From assembly GCF_003206495.1 (NCBI RefSeq), contig NZ_NKUF01000002.1, positions 124,001-188,000 on the forward strand: 64,000 bases of DNA, in the 5' to 3' direction. The stretch's first letter is position 1. Each line of letters starts with the position of its first letter. Below the pieces are notes generated by a model. The model made no database searches. It was given only the letters and a program-made list of their open reading frames with translations, and was not told the origin of the DNA. Of the stretch, positions 8,376 through 18,564 are shown piece after piece. The stretch comes from Gluconacetobacter entanii (lineage in GTDB: Bacteria > Pseudomonadota > Alphaproteobacteria > Acetobacterales > Acetobacteraceae). Made by a program: the position numbers and the translations under genes.

Positions 8376-10370
8376 TCAGTTCTGTAGTGCAGCGCTTCGG
8401 GATGACGTGTCCGAAAAAGGAAGAACCCCGTCATCATGCCGCCGGTTGCCTGTATTTCCGGCGGGGCCGTTGCCCGTGGCGCGGATCACCTCCAGCGCGC
8501 GGGCGACGATATGTTCGGGCTGTATGGTCACGTTGCGTCCCTGGCGCGTGCCGGCGGTGACGTTTTCGCCGAAACCATCAATCCCGATGAATGTCCCTTC
8601 CTGTCCCAGCCAGCGTTCCCACCCGAACCCGGATGCGGCCTCCACGCCAATCCGGGGTGCCGTTCCCAGCACCTGCTCACGATAGGATATTTTTTGCGCC
8701 GCGAACAGTTCCCAGCATGGCAGCGACACCAGCGCCGCGCCGATCCCCTGTTCACACAGCAGCAGTTGCGCCATGCGTGCGGTCGCGACCTCCTGCCCCG
8801 TGGCGATCAGCGTGACCTGCCGGGGCGCGATGGGGGATTCGGCCACGACATAGCCACCGCGCGCGCACAGGTTCGTCAGCGGGTTGACGTTGGGCAGAGT
8901 GGTGTCCGCCGCCACGTCGGCCGCCGGGATGAACGGGCACAGCGTCAGCAGGCTTGGCCCGTCGGTGCGTTCAAGGGCCAGTTCCATGCACTCCATCGTC
9001 TCGCGCCGGGTGGCGGGGCGGAAGACCGCGACATTGGGCATGGCGCGCAGGCTGGCAAGCTGTTCCACCGGCAGCCATGCCGGGCCGTCCTCCTCCGGTG
9101 ACAGGCCGCCATCGGTCAGGAAATAGATGACCTGGCGTTTCATCATGGCAGCAAAGCGCAGGGCGGGACGCATGCGGTCCACGGCGACGAAGGTCGCGGC
9201 CCCGCAGGGCAGGAACCCGCCATGCAGCGCGATCCCGTTCAGCAGCGCCGCCATGCCGTGCACCTGCGTGTCGCAGCGTGTCGGCAGGGCGGCGGGGCCA
9301 TGTCCCGTCGTCGCCCCCGACGCCAGCCCGAGGCGGGAGCGCAGGCACAGCACCTCGGGCAGGAGTTCGCGCAGGATATCAAGCCCGCGCCGGGCATAGC
9401 TGGTGGTCGGCAGGGCGGGGTGGGACATGCGGTGGCGTCCCGCGCCCTGCCATGACCGCCGCCAGTCGGTGCGCCACAGGGCCGGGCGCTCGCCGGAGAT
9501 GAGGCGTTCGAAATCGACGCGCTGCCGGTCCTTGGCCAGCCTGCGCAGCCATGACCGCCGCGCGGTGGCCCCGCGCCGTGCTGCCGACGCCCACAGGCCG
9601 GGATCATCGACAAAGGGTTCCGCCGTTTCCGGGTCGGGCGCGGGGGACAGGCATGCAATCAGGCAGGGACGGTGCGTGCGCATGGACGATGCAAGGGCGG
9701 CGGCGATCTGTTCGGGCTGATCGGCCGCGACCTTGCGCACGGACCAGCCCGACGCGGCATAGCGGGGGAGGGCGGCCTCGGCCTGCGTGCGTTCATGTTC
9801 CGACAGGCCCACCAGCACCGTGATGCGGTCCAGCCCCATCTGCCCCGCCAGCACCGCGGCCTCCAGCGCGACGCCGGTGGACAGTTCGGACCAGCAACTG
9901 ACGGCCCAGATGCGGTGGTTGACGAGCGTGCGGCCAAAACGCGCGGCCATGTGCTGTTCCGCCATGGCCATGCCGATGGCTGCCCCCAGCCCCTGCCCGC
10001 TGGGTCCGAAGCCCATGGTTGTGGCGGGGTGGGGGGTGTCGTCCATGCGGATGGCCGCCTGTCCCGACAGCGTGACCAGCGCATCGACCAGCGTGCGGTA
10101 CCGCACGGAGGACACCACGAAACGGTCACGGTCGAACCATGTGGGGCAGGCGGGGTCGAACCTCAGGTACCTGCTCCACAGCACCGCGCAGGCATCGGCC
10201 ATCGCACAGGCATGGATGACATGATGGCTGTCATGTTCTTTGGTGCGGATGATCTGCCGGATGGAGGCCGCGATCCGTCCCGTCTGGTCCAGCGGCGCGC
10301 CATCCTCCGCCGTCGGGGACGGGGGCAGGGGGGCGCTGTGTCCAGCGTCGGTCATGGGGGGCTGTTTCAT
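8376..10370 (-). CDS. Divergent transketolase-like protein, active site degenerate
   Basis: 664 residues, the length of a full transketolase, and alignable over all three domains. Recognisable pieces are FGPSGQGLGAAIGMAMAEQ, the segment starting MAALLNGIALHGGFLPCGA, and EEDGPAWLPVEQLASLR. However, most cofactor and catalytic positions are changed. The GDG...N ThDP/Mg motif reads SCWSELSTG with the Asn region as VGLSEHE; the ThDP-activating Glu of VREFGM is replaced (TQVHGM); the donor-binding His in EDGPTHQP is Trp; and the SADLA aspartate is gone. I infer a non-catalytic or repurposed paralogue. It is the first gene of the tkt-like/gapA/pgk operon. The ATG at 10370 is the longest start; one five codons later is possible. 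Confidence 0.75.
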   Translation of the reverse strand: MKQPPMTDAGHSAPLPPSPTAEDGAPLDQTGRIAASIRQIIRTKEHDSHHVIHACAMADACAVLWSRYLRFDPACPTWFDRDRFVVSSVRYRTLVDALVTLSGQAAIRMDDTPHPATTMGFGPSGQGLGAAIGMAMAEQHMAARFGRTLVNHRIWAVSCWSELSTGVALEAAVLAGQMGLDRITVLVGLSEHERTQAEAALPRYAASGWSVRKVAADQPEQIAAALASSMRTHRPCLIACLSPAPDPETAEPFVDDPGLWASAARRGATARRSWLRRLAKDRQRVDFERLISGERPALWRTDWRRSWQGAGRHRMSHPALPTTSYARRGLDILRELLPEVLCLRSRLGLASGATTGHGPAALPTRCDTQVHGMAALLNGIALHGGFLPCGAATFVAVDRMRPALRFAAMMKRQVIYFLTDGGLSPEEDGPAWLPVEQLASLRAMPNVAVFRPATRRETMECMELALERTDGPSLLTLCPFIPAADVAADTTLPNVNPLTNLCARGGYVVAESPIAPRQVTLIATGQEVATARMAQLLLCEQGIGAALVSLPCWELFAAQKISYREQVLGTAPRIGVEAASGFGWERWLGQEGTFIGIDGFGENVTAGTRQGRNVTIQPEHIVARALEVIRATGNGPAGNTGNRRHDDGVLPFSDTSSRSAALQN

Positions 10371-10592
10371 GCCGTCTGGCCTGATCCACCTGTTGGTTCA
10401 TGGTGGCAGGGCGAATATGCCACAGGCGGGATGCCGCATCGCGCCATGTCTGCCATGTCCGGATATTGCCGTGTCGGGGCATCACGTGATGTCCCACGAC
10501 TACAGGATGATGCTTCCTGATCGCAAGTCCCCTGAGGGGATGCAGGGTCACAGGCGTTTGATTGTCGGGGCGCGCGGGGGAGGGCTGATGCC

Positions 10593-11117
10593 GTGGCTGA
10601 CGTTTTTGGCCCTTGCCCCGCGACGTGGATGCTGTATCGCTTGGCGGTCATGCCCGTATCATGCCGCCTTGCGCTGCCCGTCTGTGTCGTCCTTGCCTCC
10701 AGCATGTTCTGGCTCGGGGGATGTACGCTGATCGGGCAAAAGACGTTCAACCGCCATGCAGGCGACCCGCCGCAGGTGGTCATCCCGCCCCCGCCGCCGG
10801 TGGAGGTCCGCCATGTCACGCCGCTGCTTGAAATCCGGGCCGGAACGCCGCAGCCCCAATGGCAGCCCGACCTGAAGAAGGCCGTGGCGGAAGCGCTGGC
10901 GCGCAAGCCCAACGTGCTGTTCACCATTGTCGCCGCCATTCCCGATGCCCTGTCCCCGGATGCGCAGGCCACATTGCTGTCACGTATCGTCGCGACCGAT
11001 GCGCAGGAGGTCGCCACGGAGATCGTCCATGACGGTGCCGACCCTGCACAGATGGAGATGACAGGCATGACGGATCCGGGCGTTGATGCCCCCACGATCC
11101 GCATCTATGTCCGCTAG
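10593..11117 (+). CDS. Predicted lipoprotein, function unknown
   Basis: The first methionine codon used here is a GTG at 10593, preceded by a strong GGGGGAGGG at 10576-10583. An ATG at 10650 (MPVSCRLALPVCVV) would give a more compact lipoprotein signal. Both lead to the lipobox LGGC, so the mature protein would start at the Cys before TLIGQKTF. A proline-rich linker (PPPPPVE) precedes a soluble domain of about 90 residues with no family I recognise. It is a single-gene unit between the divergent tkt operon and hemA. Confidence 0.6.
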   Translation: MADVFGPCPATWMLYRLAVMPVSCRLALPVCVVLASSMFWLGGCTLIGQKTFNRHAGDPPQVVIPPPPPVEVRHVTPLLEIRAGTPQPQWQPDLKKAVAEALARKPNVLFTIVAAIPDALSPDAQATLLSRIVATDAQEVATEIVHDGADPAQMEMTGMTDPGVDAPTIRIYVR

Positions 11118-11363
11118 GACGCCCCGAAAAGTGGAGATTTTTTAAATTTCACGACGGCCGTGGCATGGTGACCTGACGGCAGAAGGCTTATAAGACTGGA
11201 CGGATAGGGAAATAATCCTGCCTGTGGGGCGTGACATTGCCGTTCCACGCCATGGGACGCCCGGCCCGCACATCGTCGCCCATGGCGCGACGGGGCCGCG
11301 TCCGGCGCTGGAATGACGGTTCGGTGCGGGTATGGAACGAGGTTCGCATGGAAAGGAAGATCA

Positions 11364-12653
11364 GTGTCCAGTAATCATCCGGACGGCCATCCGTTTTACC
11401 GGTTCTGCCGCACCGCGCTGGCGGATATCCGTACGCAGGGCCGGTACCGCCAGTTCACCCCCCTTGCGCGGGAGGCGGACCGTTACCCCGTATACGAGCA
11501 GGAAAAGGCCCCCGCCACGCCTGCGACCCCCGCATGCGACCATGACCGTGAGGTCGTGGTATGGTCCTCGAACGATTACCTGGGCATGGGTGTCGAACCC
11601 GTCGTGATGGATGCGGCGATCACCGCGATCCGTGAACATGGCGCGGGTGCTGGCGGCACGCGCAACATCGCGGGCACCAGTCCCTACCACACCGCGATCG
11701 AACATGAACTGGCGGACCTGCATGGCAAGGAGGCGGGGCTTCTGTTCGTGTCGGGCTATGTCTCCAACCAGGCGAGCCTGCAGAGCATCCTGACCAGCAT
11801 GCCGGGCTGGATCTGCTTTTCCGACCGCCTGAACCATGCCTCCATGATCGCGGGCATCAAGGGCGCGCGTGGTTCCACCACGGTCATTTACGAACATAAC
11901 GACCTCGAGGACCTCGAAGCCAAGCTGGCGGCCGCCCCGCCTGACGCGCCAAAGCTGATCGCGTTCGAAAGCGTGTATTCCATGGACGGCGACATTTCCG
12001 ACATCGCCGGGACATGCGCGCTGGCGCGGAAATACAACGCCATCACCTATCTGGACGAAGTGCATGCGGTGGGCCTGTACGGCGCGCAGGGCGGTGGCAT
12101 TTCCGAACGCGACGGCGTGGCGGACCAGGTGGACATCATCGAAGGCACGCTGGCCAAGGGGTTTGGCGTCCATGGCGGATACATCACCGCGTCGAGCGAG
12201 ATCGTGGAATATCTGCGCCTTGCCGCGTCGGGCTTCATCTTCACCACCGCGCTGCCGCCTGCCGTGGTTGCCGCCGCCCTGACGAGCGTGCGGCAGGTGC
12301 GCAAGGATGCGTGGCGTCGTGAAAAGATGTTCGAGCGCGTCAATGCCTTCCGCGCGCGCCTGCGCAAGGCGGGGATCCCGTTCACCATGACGCCCAGCCA
12401 TATCGTGCCCATCCCGGTGGGCGATGCGCAGCGCTGCCGCGACCTCAGTGACCGACTGCTCAATGAATACGGGCTGTATGCCACGCCGATCAACTATCCC
12501 ACCGTGCCGCGCGGGACGGAGCGTCTGCGCCTGACGCCGGGGCCGTTCCATACGGACGAGATGATGGACCAGATGGTCACGGCGCTGTCGAAGCTGATGC
12601 GCATCAATGCGCCGGTGGATGTCGGGCAGAAGGTTGCCGAAGCGGTGAAGTGA
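11364..12653 (+). CDS. hemA: 5-aminolevulinate synthase
   Basis: A 429-residue PLP enzyme of the alpha-oxoamine synthase family that condenses glycine with succinyl-CoA, the first step of haem synthesis by the C4 (Shemin) route typical of alphaproteobacteria. The N-terminal ...[19 protein letters not shown] and [10 protein letters not shown] are ALAS-specific; [13 protein letters not shown] binds substrate; [12 protein letters not shown] holds the PLP aspartate; the Schiff-base lysine is in [16 protein letters not shown] use the GTG at 11364 because AAGGAAG stands at 11353-11359; the frame is open to an ATG at 11313. A repeat element follows in the convergent junction. Confidence 0.95.
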   Translation: MSSNHPDGHPFYRFCRTALADIRTQGRYRQFTPLAREADRYPVYEQEKAPATPATPACDHDREVVVWSSNDYLGMGVEPVVMDAAITAIREHGAGAGGTRNIAGTSPYHTAIEHELADLHGKEAGLLFVSGYVSNQASLQSILTSMPGWICFSDRLNHASMIAGIKGARGSTTVIYEHNDLEDLEAKLAAAPPDAPKLIAFESVYSMDGDISDIAGTCALARKYNAITYLDEVHAVGLYGAQGGGISERDGVADQVDIIEGTLAKGFGVHGGYITASSEIVEYLRLAASGFIFTTALPPAVVAAALTSVRQVRKDAWRREKMFERVNAFRARLRKAGIPFTMTPSHIVPIPVGDAQRCRDLSDRLLNEYGLYATPINYPTVPRGTERLRLTPGPFHTDEMMDQMVTALSKLMRINAPVDVGQKVAEAVK

Positions 12654-12661
12654 CCCCACGC

Positions 12662-12691
12662 AAGGAAAGGGCGCGATGGTGCCTTTTCCTT
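12662..12691 (+). terminator. Hairpin 3' of hemA
   Basis: AAGGAAAGGGCGC pairs with GTGCCTTTTCCTT across a four-base loop eight bases after the hemA stop. The T-run is inside the stem rather than after it, so terminator function is only likely. Confidence 0.45.
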
Positions 12692-12736
12692 CACCTGCAA
12701 TGGATGCACGCATCCAGAAGAACCCTGAAAATTCAA

Positions 12737-12820
12737 AGAAGTTTTTGGTAAAGCTTTTTTCAAAAAGCTTCAGGGAACGTCGCCTTTCTGGAAAAAGGCG
12801 ACACCCAGAAACCTTATCTT
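12737..12820 (+). repeat. Double-hairpin intergenic repeat, copy 2 (forward)
   Basis: Same order as copy 1: hairpin A (AAGCTTTTTT / AAAAAGCTT) then hairpin B (CGCCTTTCTG / GAAAAAGGCG), closed by GTTTTTGGTA and ACACCCAGAAACC. It lies in the hemA/GNAT convergent junction. Confidence 0.88.
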
Positions 12821-12832
12821 TTTATCAACGGA

Positions 12833-13498
12833 TTATTTCCGGATAATCTCTTCCCCCGGCCGCCACCGCATTGCGCAGCGCGAGCCGGCCGGAAATCCCC
12901 CCGCGATTTCTTCCGCCAGCAGTGCCCCCAGCCATGGGGGCGGGGTATCCATGTCCACGAACCCCATCGCGCGGTAGAACGGCGCATTCCACGCGACATC
13001 ACGAAATGTGGTCAGGGTCAGGCCGCCCGTCCTGCGCGACTGCCGCACCTGATGCATGGCCGCATGCAGAAGCGCGCGTCCCAAGCCCTGCCCCTGTGAT
13101 TCCCGGCGGACTGAAAGTTCGAGGATATGCAGGCTGTCATGCTGCGTCCGGGCGCTGAGGAAGCCGACAATCATGCCCGTGTCGTCCTGCGCCACCCAGC
13201 ATGTGCATTCCGCGATACATGCCCGATGCGCCTGTGCCGTCATGACATCACCAGTCGCCAGTCCCGCCAGTGCGGGAATGGTGGCGAAGCGTTGCGCGGC
13301 CGAGCGTTCGATTGCCGGCAGGAACGCGGCATCCCCCGGACGGGCGGCCCGTATGGCGGGGGTGCTGCGTGATGCCGCCGGATCAGCGGGTATGGGCGAT
13401 GGCCTTCTTGAGTTCGTCGTAATCCACCGCGCCGGGAATGATCTGGCGGGCGTTGAAGACAAAGGTGGGTGTCCCGTCAAGGCCGATGCCGTGGGCAA
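12833..13498 (-). CDS. GNAT-family N-acetyltransferase
   Basis: The acetyl-CoA-binding motif RRESQGQGLGRALLHAA and the beta-bulge strand ILELSVRRE place this in the GNAT superfamily; the C-terminal NAPFYRAMGFVDM is the usual last strand. The acceptor is unknown. The start is uncertain: the family domain begins near AIRAARPGDAAFLPAIE (about 13360), while the only in-frame canonical start is at 13498, inside the end of the upstream thiol-oxidoreductase gene. Either the genes overlap by about 116 bp or a rare start is used. The real protein is probably about 175-180 residues. Confidence 0.65.
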   Translation of the reverse strand: MPTASALTGHPPLSSTPARSFPARWITTNSRRPSPIPADPAASRSTPAIRAARPGDAAFLPAIERSAAQRFATIPALAGLATGDVMTAQAHRACIAECTCWVAQDDTGMIVGFLSARTQHDSLHILELSVRRESQGQGLGRALLHAAMHQVRQSRRTGGLTLTTFRDVAWNAPFYRAMGFVDMDTPPPWLGALLAEEIAGGFPAGSRCAMRWRPGEEIIRK

Positions 13499-14177
13499 GT
13501 TCCATGTTCGCCTGAAGCACGGCGGTAACTTTCTCCCCGTTCATCGCCTTGGCCATCTGGTCCGCATCCAGTCCGCACTGTTTGGCGAGCGTACGCATGC
13601 GATCGACGGTGGGATGTTCCGAGTCCGTCATGATGGCGTGCTGCATCTTGAAATACGCCGCCTGTCCGCCCTGCTGGAACGCGGCGACCAGCGCCTGTGA
13701 TGCAATCAGGCTGCCCTGTCCCAGTACGGGGACGACCTTTTCGATGATGCGCACGCTCTTGTCCTCCGCCACGATCCGGTCAAGGTCGGGCAGGACCTTG
13801 CGGCAGTAGGGGCAGCGCGGGTCATAGAATTCGACCACGGTGGTCGTGGCCTGCGCATTGCCAAGGATCGCGTCCGACGCCACGGGGTTGAGCAGTTGTG
13901 CCCGATGGGCGGCCAGCGCCCCCTGTGCCGAGGCCTGCGCCTGGTTGGCGGCATTCTGCCGCAGCGCGGTGATCGCATCGGTCAGGATGGAGGGATCGGT
14001 CTTCAGCGCATCGCGCACGATTTCCACGATTGCCTTGCGCTGCGCGGGGGTGAAGGTGTCGCTCGCGCTCTGGGCAAGGGCCCCGGTCGGGGCGTAAAGC
14101 CCGCCCGCCAGCAGGGCTGCGGCCATGGAGACGGGCAACAGGCGGCGCAATCGGCGGGTATTGTGGGAAATGGACAC
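13383..14177 (-). CDS. Periplasmic DsbA/ScsC-like thiol oxidoreductase
   Basis: 264 residues. A signal peptide (LLPVSMAAALLAGGLYAPTGALAQ) is followed by an N-terminal helical segment like ScsC/Com1 proteins (FTPAQRKAIVEIVRDAL, then a stretch with DPSILTDAI), which in ScsC mediates oligomerisation. The thioredoxin domain has the redox site CPYC at residues 122-125 (FYDPRCPYCRKVLP) and the cis-proline loop GLDGTPTFVFN. It likely oxidises or isomerises disulfides in the periplasm. The start is a GTG at 14177 with GGAGG seven bases upstream. Confidence 0.85.
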   Translation of the reverse strand: MSISHNTRRLRRLLPVSMAAALLAGGLYAPTGALAQSASDTFTPAQRKAIVEIVRDALKTDPSILTDAITALRQNAANQAQASAQGALAAHRAQLLNPVASDAILGNAQATTTVVEFYDPRCPYCRKVLPDLDRIVAEDKSVRIIEKVVPVLGQGSLIASQALVAAFQQGGQAAYFKMQHAIMTDSEHPTVDRMRTLAKQCGLDADQMAKAMNGEKVTAVLQANMELAHGIGLDGTPTFVFNARQIIPGAVDYDELKKAIAHTR

Positions 14178-15310
14178 GGGCGGCCTCCGTCAATCGGGTC
14201 AGGATGGGGGTATGTAAAGGATGCCAGCAGGTAAGGAAAGAAGATGGCATGTTAAAGATCCGCCATGCATGGCAATGCCGTGACGGGTTTCACACGTGAT
14301 CGGGCGGGAAGCCGAAATGAAATGCCACGGCAACCGGCAGGATCAGGACTGGCCCCGCAGGGGGAAAGGTCGATGTGCGTATTTCAGGTCTTGGGGCCCT
14401 ACTTGTCCCGGAAAGTTCTGCTTTGGTTACAGGAAGGAATATCAAGGTCAAAAGGCACATGAGTGATGTGGTTATTTCAATCAGGGCAAAAAACATTTCA
14501 GACAAAGTGCCAGTAAAGGCAGGGCGCGAGTTATCCTGAGGCATATATGGGAAAGCACACGGCATAATTTTTTTTGATGTATAAAATGTATTTTCCCATT
14601 TGTGGGTGCGGATAATTGTGTATTATTTACTCAATAAATAGGTAGACTTTTTAAGTTATTATCTGAAAATAGAAATTGTTTTTTCATATAAAATAATTCA
14701 ATGTGATTTTATGTCCGCATATATTATTGAAACTGCATTTAAAATTATGTTATTTTAATTTATATACTTATCCCGAATAAATTGAAACGATTTCATTTAT
14801 GAATCCCGGCATGATTGCGTGTTGTATGCCTGATTGAATTTTCACCGAACTTAAACGAAAAAGAATATGAGATATTCTAGGGAATTGTTTTTCTTCCTGT
14901 CCTACGCTTTGGCCTGTGTCCGGCCATGATGTGACCAGATCATGCATACCCATGGCGTATCCATGGTACATGCCCTGACCATATCCTCGTTATCCCGTCT
15001 TTCGCGTGGTCGGCACCCATGTTCACTATATTTGCGCAATGATCCGCAGTTCCCCTGCCGGCCGGGCACCAGCAGGGGACATGGTCTGGAAAAAGCCTTT
15101 TCCATCAGTTTTCTGTCCATGGAACCGGGGTATGGAAAATCCATGCAACAGCCTGCCGGGGGGCGCTCTCATGTCGCCGCGCCCGTGGTGGCAGTGGTGC
15201 AAAAGGCCGCTTGCCCCCTGCGCGCAAGACCGCTAATGGCGGAATGCCGGTGTGTCGATGCCATGGCTGGCGGGGCATATGCTGTTGTGGTCAAATGGAG
15301 AAGAAGACGC
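14178..15310. other. Long AT-rich intergenic region
   Basis: About 1.1 kb between two divergent genes. The central part (about 14560-14900) is strikingly AT-rich in an otherwise GC-rich window, with many A/T runs. No convincing ORF, tRNA or known RNA is visible; the open frame that runs into the gene at 15311 looks non-coding upstream of it. It may hold promoters for both flanking genes. Confidence 0.6.
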
Positions 15311-16780
15311 GTGCCAGAGCATTCCATGAATTCCTTTGCGCGCAGGTCCGTCCGGGTCGCGTTGTCGGCAATGCTTGCGGTTTCCGTCGCCGGATGTGGC
15401 CATTCCTCGCCCATGCACCTTGTCACCCACATGTTCGGCCCGTCGCCCGGTGCGCTGATCGGGACCGTGGCCGCCGATGAACCACAGGCCGCCATGGTCG
15501 GGCGCGATATCCTTTCGCGTGGTGGCAATGCGGCCGATGCGGCGGCGGCAATGGGCATGGCGCTGGCGGTGACGCTGCCGTCCCGCGCGTCGATGGGATC
15601 GGGCGGGGCGTGCCTTGCCTACCGCCCCGGCGATAATGAAGGGGGCCGCGCCTTCATCTTCACCCCGCGCGGGGGCACCACCGATGGCATCCCCGGCGCG
15701 CCCCATGCGGATCGTCCCGCGGCGGTCCCGATGCTGGCGCGCGGGATGTACCTGATGCACCTGCAATATGGCACCACCTCCTTCGCCGAAATCCTGCCTG
15801 ATGCGATGTCGCTTGCGGTCAATGGCGTCAATGTCAGCCACCAGTTGGCAAGTGATCTTGCCACCGTGCAGGGACCTCTGCTGGCGGATCCGGGCATGCG
15901 CGCGATCTTCAGTCGCACCGACGGCACGGCCCTGGTCGAAGGGGACGCACTGGTGCAGACGCACCTGTCCGGCGTGCTGGACCAGATCCGCAGCATGGGC
16001 GTGGGCGACATGTATAACGGCGCGCTGGCGCAGTCCTTCACCGCAGGCAGCCAGGCCGCGGGCGGCGGGTTGCAGACCAGCGACCTGCGCGCGGCCATCC
16101 CCTCCGAACGCCTGCCGCTGCGGGTCAGTGCCGCAGGCGGCCTGACGGTCGCGTTCCTGCCGCCCCCCGCCGATGGTGGCCTCGGCAGCGCCGTTGCCTT
16201 CCGCGCGCTGCTGGCCGGGCAGGGCAACCCCGAGGCCCTGTCACAGGGGGCCGTCGCCGCATGGCGCGCGCGTGGCGGGGATACGCAGGGCAAACTGACC
16301 AATGATGACCAGACCGCCCGCGCGCAGGCCGTCCTTGATTCCGGCACGCCGGGCAGTGGCATGCTGCCGCCGCTTCCGGCCTCGACCTCCTTTGCCGTGG
16401 TGGACCATGCCGGGATGGCCGTGGCGTGCAGCCTGACGATGAACAACCTGTTCGGCACGGGACGCATCGCGGGCAATACAGGCATCGTGCTTGCGGCGTC
16501 ACCCGCGCGCATGCCCGCAGCGCTGCTGTCTGCCGCGATCGCCAGTGACGGCCATGCCTTCCGCGCCGCCGTGGCCGGGTCGGGCCAGAACGATGCCGCC
16601 GCCGCCGTGGCGGAGGAGATGAAGCTTGTCCTGTCCGGGCAGGCGCCCGCATCGCGCGCGGTCACGGCCGAAGGGCGCGTCAACGCCATCGTCTGTCCCC
16701 GTGGCCTGCCCGGTGATGGCGCGGCATGCGTCGCCGGTTCGGACCCGCGTGAAACCGGCCTTGCGGTCGGGCCACGGTGA
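15311..16780 (+). CDS. Gamma-glutamyltranspeptidase-family lipoprotein, atypical active site
   Basis: About 490 residues. The start is the GTG at 15311 (GGAG at 15297-15300) or the ATG at 15326 (MNSFARRSVRVALS). A lipobox SVAGC predicts a lipid-anchored periplasmic protein. GGT-like motifs are MVGRDILSRGGNAADAAAAM near the N-terminus and, in the small-subunit region, STSFAVVDHAGMAVACSLTM followed by NNLFGTGRIAGNTGI. At the autoprocessing site the family has TTHYSVVD; here it is STSFAVVD, so the nucleophile position is Ser. The GSPGG and KRPLSSM-type motifs are not seen. It belongs to the Ntn-hydrolase GGT fold, but catalysis is doubtful. Confidence 0.7.
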   Translation: MPEHSMNSFARRSVRVALSAMLAVSVAGCGHSSPMHLVTHMFGPSPGALIGTVAADEPQAAMVGRDILSRGGNAADAAAAMGMALAVTLPSRASMGSGGACLAYRPGDNEGGRAFIFTPRGGTTDGIPGAPHADRPAAVPMLARGMYLMHLQYGTTSFAEILPDAMSLAVNGVNVSHQLASDLATVQGPLLADPGMRAIFSRTDGTALVEGDALVQTHLSGVLDQIRSMGVGDMYNGALAQSFTAGSQAAGGGLQTSDLRAAIPSERLPLRVSAAGGLTVAFLPPPADGGLGSAVAFRALLAGQGNPEALSQGAVAAWRARGGDTQGKLTNDDQTARAQAVLDSGTPGSGMLPPLPASTSFAVVDHAGMAVACSLTMNNLFGTGRIAGNTGIVLAASPARMPAALLSAAIASDGHAFRAAVAGSGQNDAAAAVAEEMKLVLSGQAPASRAVTAEGRVNAIVCPRGLPGDGAACVAGSDPRETGLAVGPR

Positions 16781-16842
16781 GGCGTGACCTCCCGCGTCAT
16801 GTCGGGGCGGGAGAAATGATACGGCAAATGACAGGGGCAAGG

Positions 16843-16871
16843 TTGTAAATGATCTTGTTTTGTTCCATATA
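16843..16871 (+). promoter_or_regulatory. recA promoter with overlapping SOS-box candidate
   Basis: TTGTAA (16843-16848) and CATATA (16866-16871) are spaced 17 bp. Between them lies GATC-N7-GTTC (16851-16865), one mismatch from the alphaproteobacterial LexA box GTTC-N7-GTTC. A LexA dimer here would block RNA polymerase. Confidence 0.5.
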
Positions 16872-17002
16872 GGAAGCAGCAAGGCCGCTTCCATGTGGAA
16901 AGCCCCCGGACACGTCCATCCCGTCCGGCGGATCCTGTGTTGACCCACAGACAGGAACATGGAATGCGCGAAACACAGCTTCGTCGAAAAGGTAAGCAGG
17001 CC

Positions 17003-18043
<1,041 letters not shown>

Positions 18044-18068
18044 CGCACCCGCCCGCATGGACGTCTTC

Positions 18069-18092
18069 TGCCGTCACCATGGCGTGACGGCA
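18069..18092 (+). terminator. Perfect hairpin 3' of recA
   Basis: TGCCGTCAC and GTGACGGCA form a perfect 9-bp stem with a six-base loop 26 bases after the recA stop. There is no T-run, so it may be a Rho-dependent or RNA-stabilising 3' structure. Confidence 0.4.
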
Positions 18093-18145
18093 GGATATGC
18101 AATAATCGGGCTTTGTGCCGTGGCGCGGGATGATACTGTGCGCGC

Positions 18146-18541
18146 ATGAAACCGCGTCTTGTCATGATCGGGCTTTTGCTGTGCCTGGCGTCGTGCGCCG
18201 ATACGATGCATGGCGACCCCACCGATCCCGTGGATGTTGATGAGGCGATGCCCCCCATTGGCGGGCATCGCGCCAACGGGACCACGGTGCCAGGCCCGGC
18301 CCATGCCTCCGCCGCCGGGCATGTGCGGCAGTTGCCGCGCATCGACCCGGACCCCGACGCCGCGACCGAGGCCTATCACCCCATGCCCGACGCGGCGGCG
18401 ATGCAGATGATCTCCTCCGGCTACGACCCGTCGCAGGCGGGGGATGACGATGATTCCCAGAATCAGGAAGATCCCAAGCACTTCGTCGTGCCTGACACGC
18501 AGGTCAGTTACGGCAAGCCGCATGGGGGCAATGCGAACTGA
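18146..18541 (+). CDS. Small predicted lipoprotein, function unknown
   Basis: 131 residues starting MKPRLVMIGLLLCLASCADT: a classic lipoprotein signal with lipobox LASC, mature N-terminal Cys18. The rest is low-complexity, rich in Asp, Pro, His and Gly, and looks disordered (for example DPDPDAATEAYHPMPD and the QAGDDDDSQNQEDP stretch). I recognise no family. It is transcribed in the same direction as recA 100 bp upstream and is followed by a repeat element. Confidence 0.65.
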   Translation: MKPRLVMIGLLLCLASCADTMHGDPTDPVDVDEAMPPIGGHRANGTTVPGPAHASAAGHVRQLPRIDPDPDAATEAYHPMPDAAAMQMISSGYDPSQAGDDDDSQNQEDPKHFVVPDTQVSYGKPHGGNAN

Positions 18542-18564
18542 CCCGTCTGTCCGGGAAGAATGAT

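Noticed and set aside
14942-15310. The N-terminal extension of the GGT-like frame as a real coding region
   Set aside because: A lipoprotein signal and ribosome-binding site mark the start at 15311 or 15326; the upstream residues have no family resemblance.
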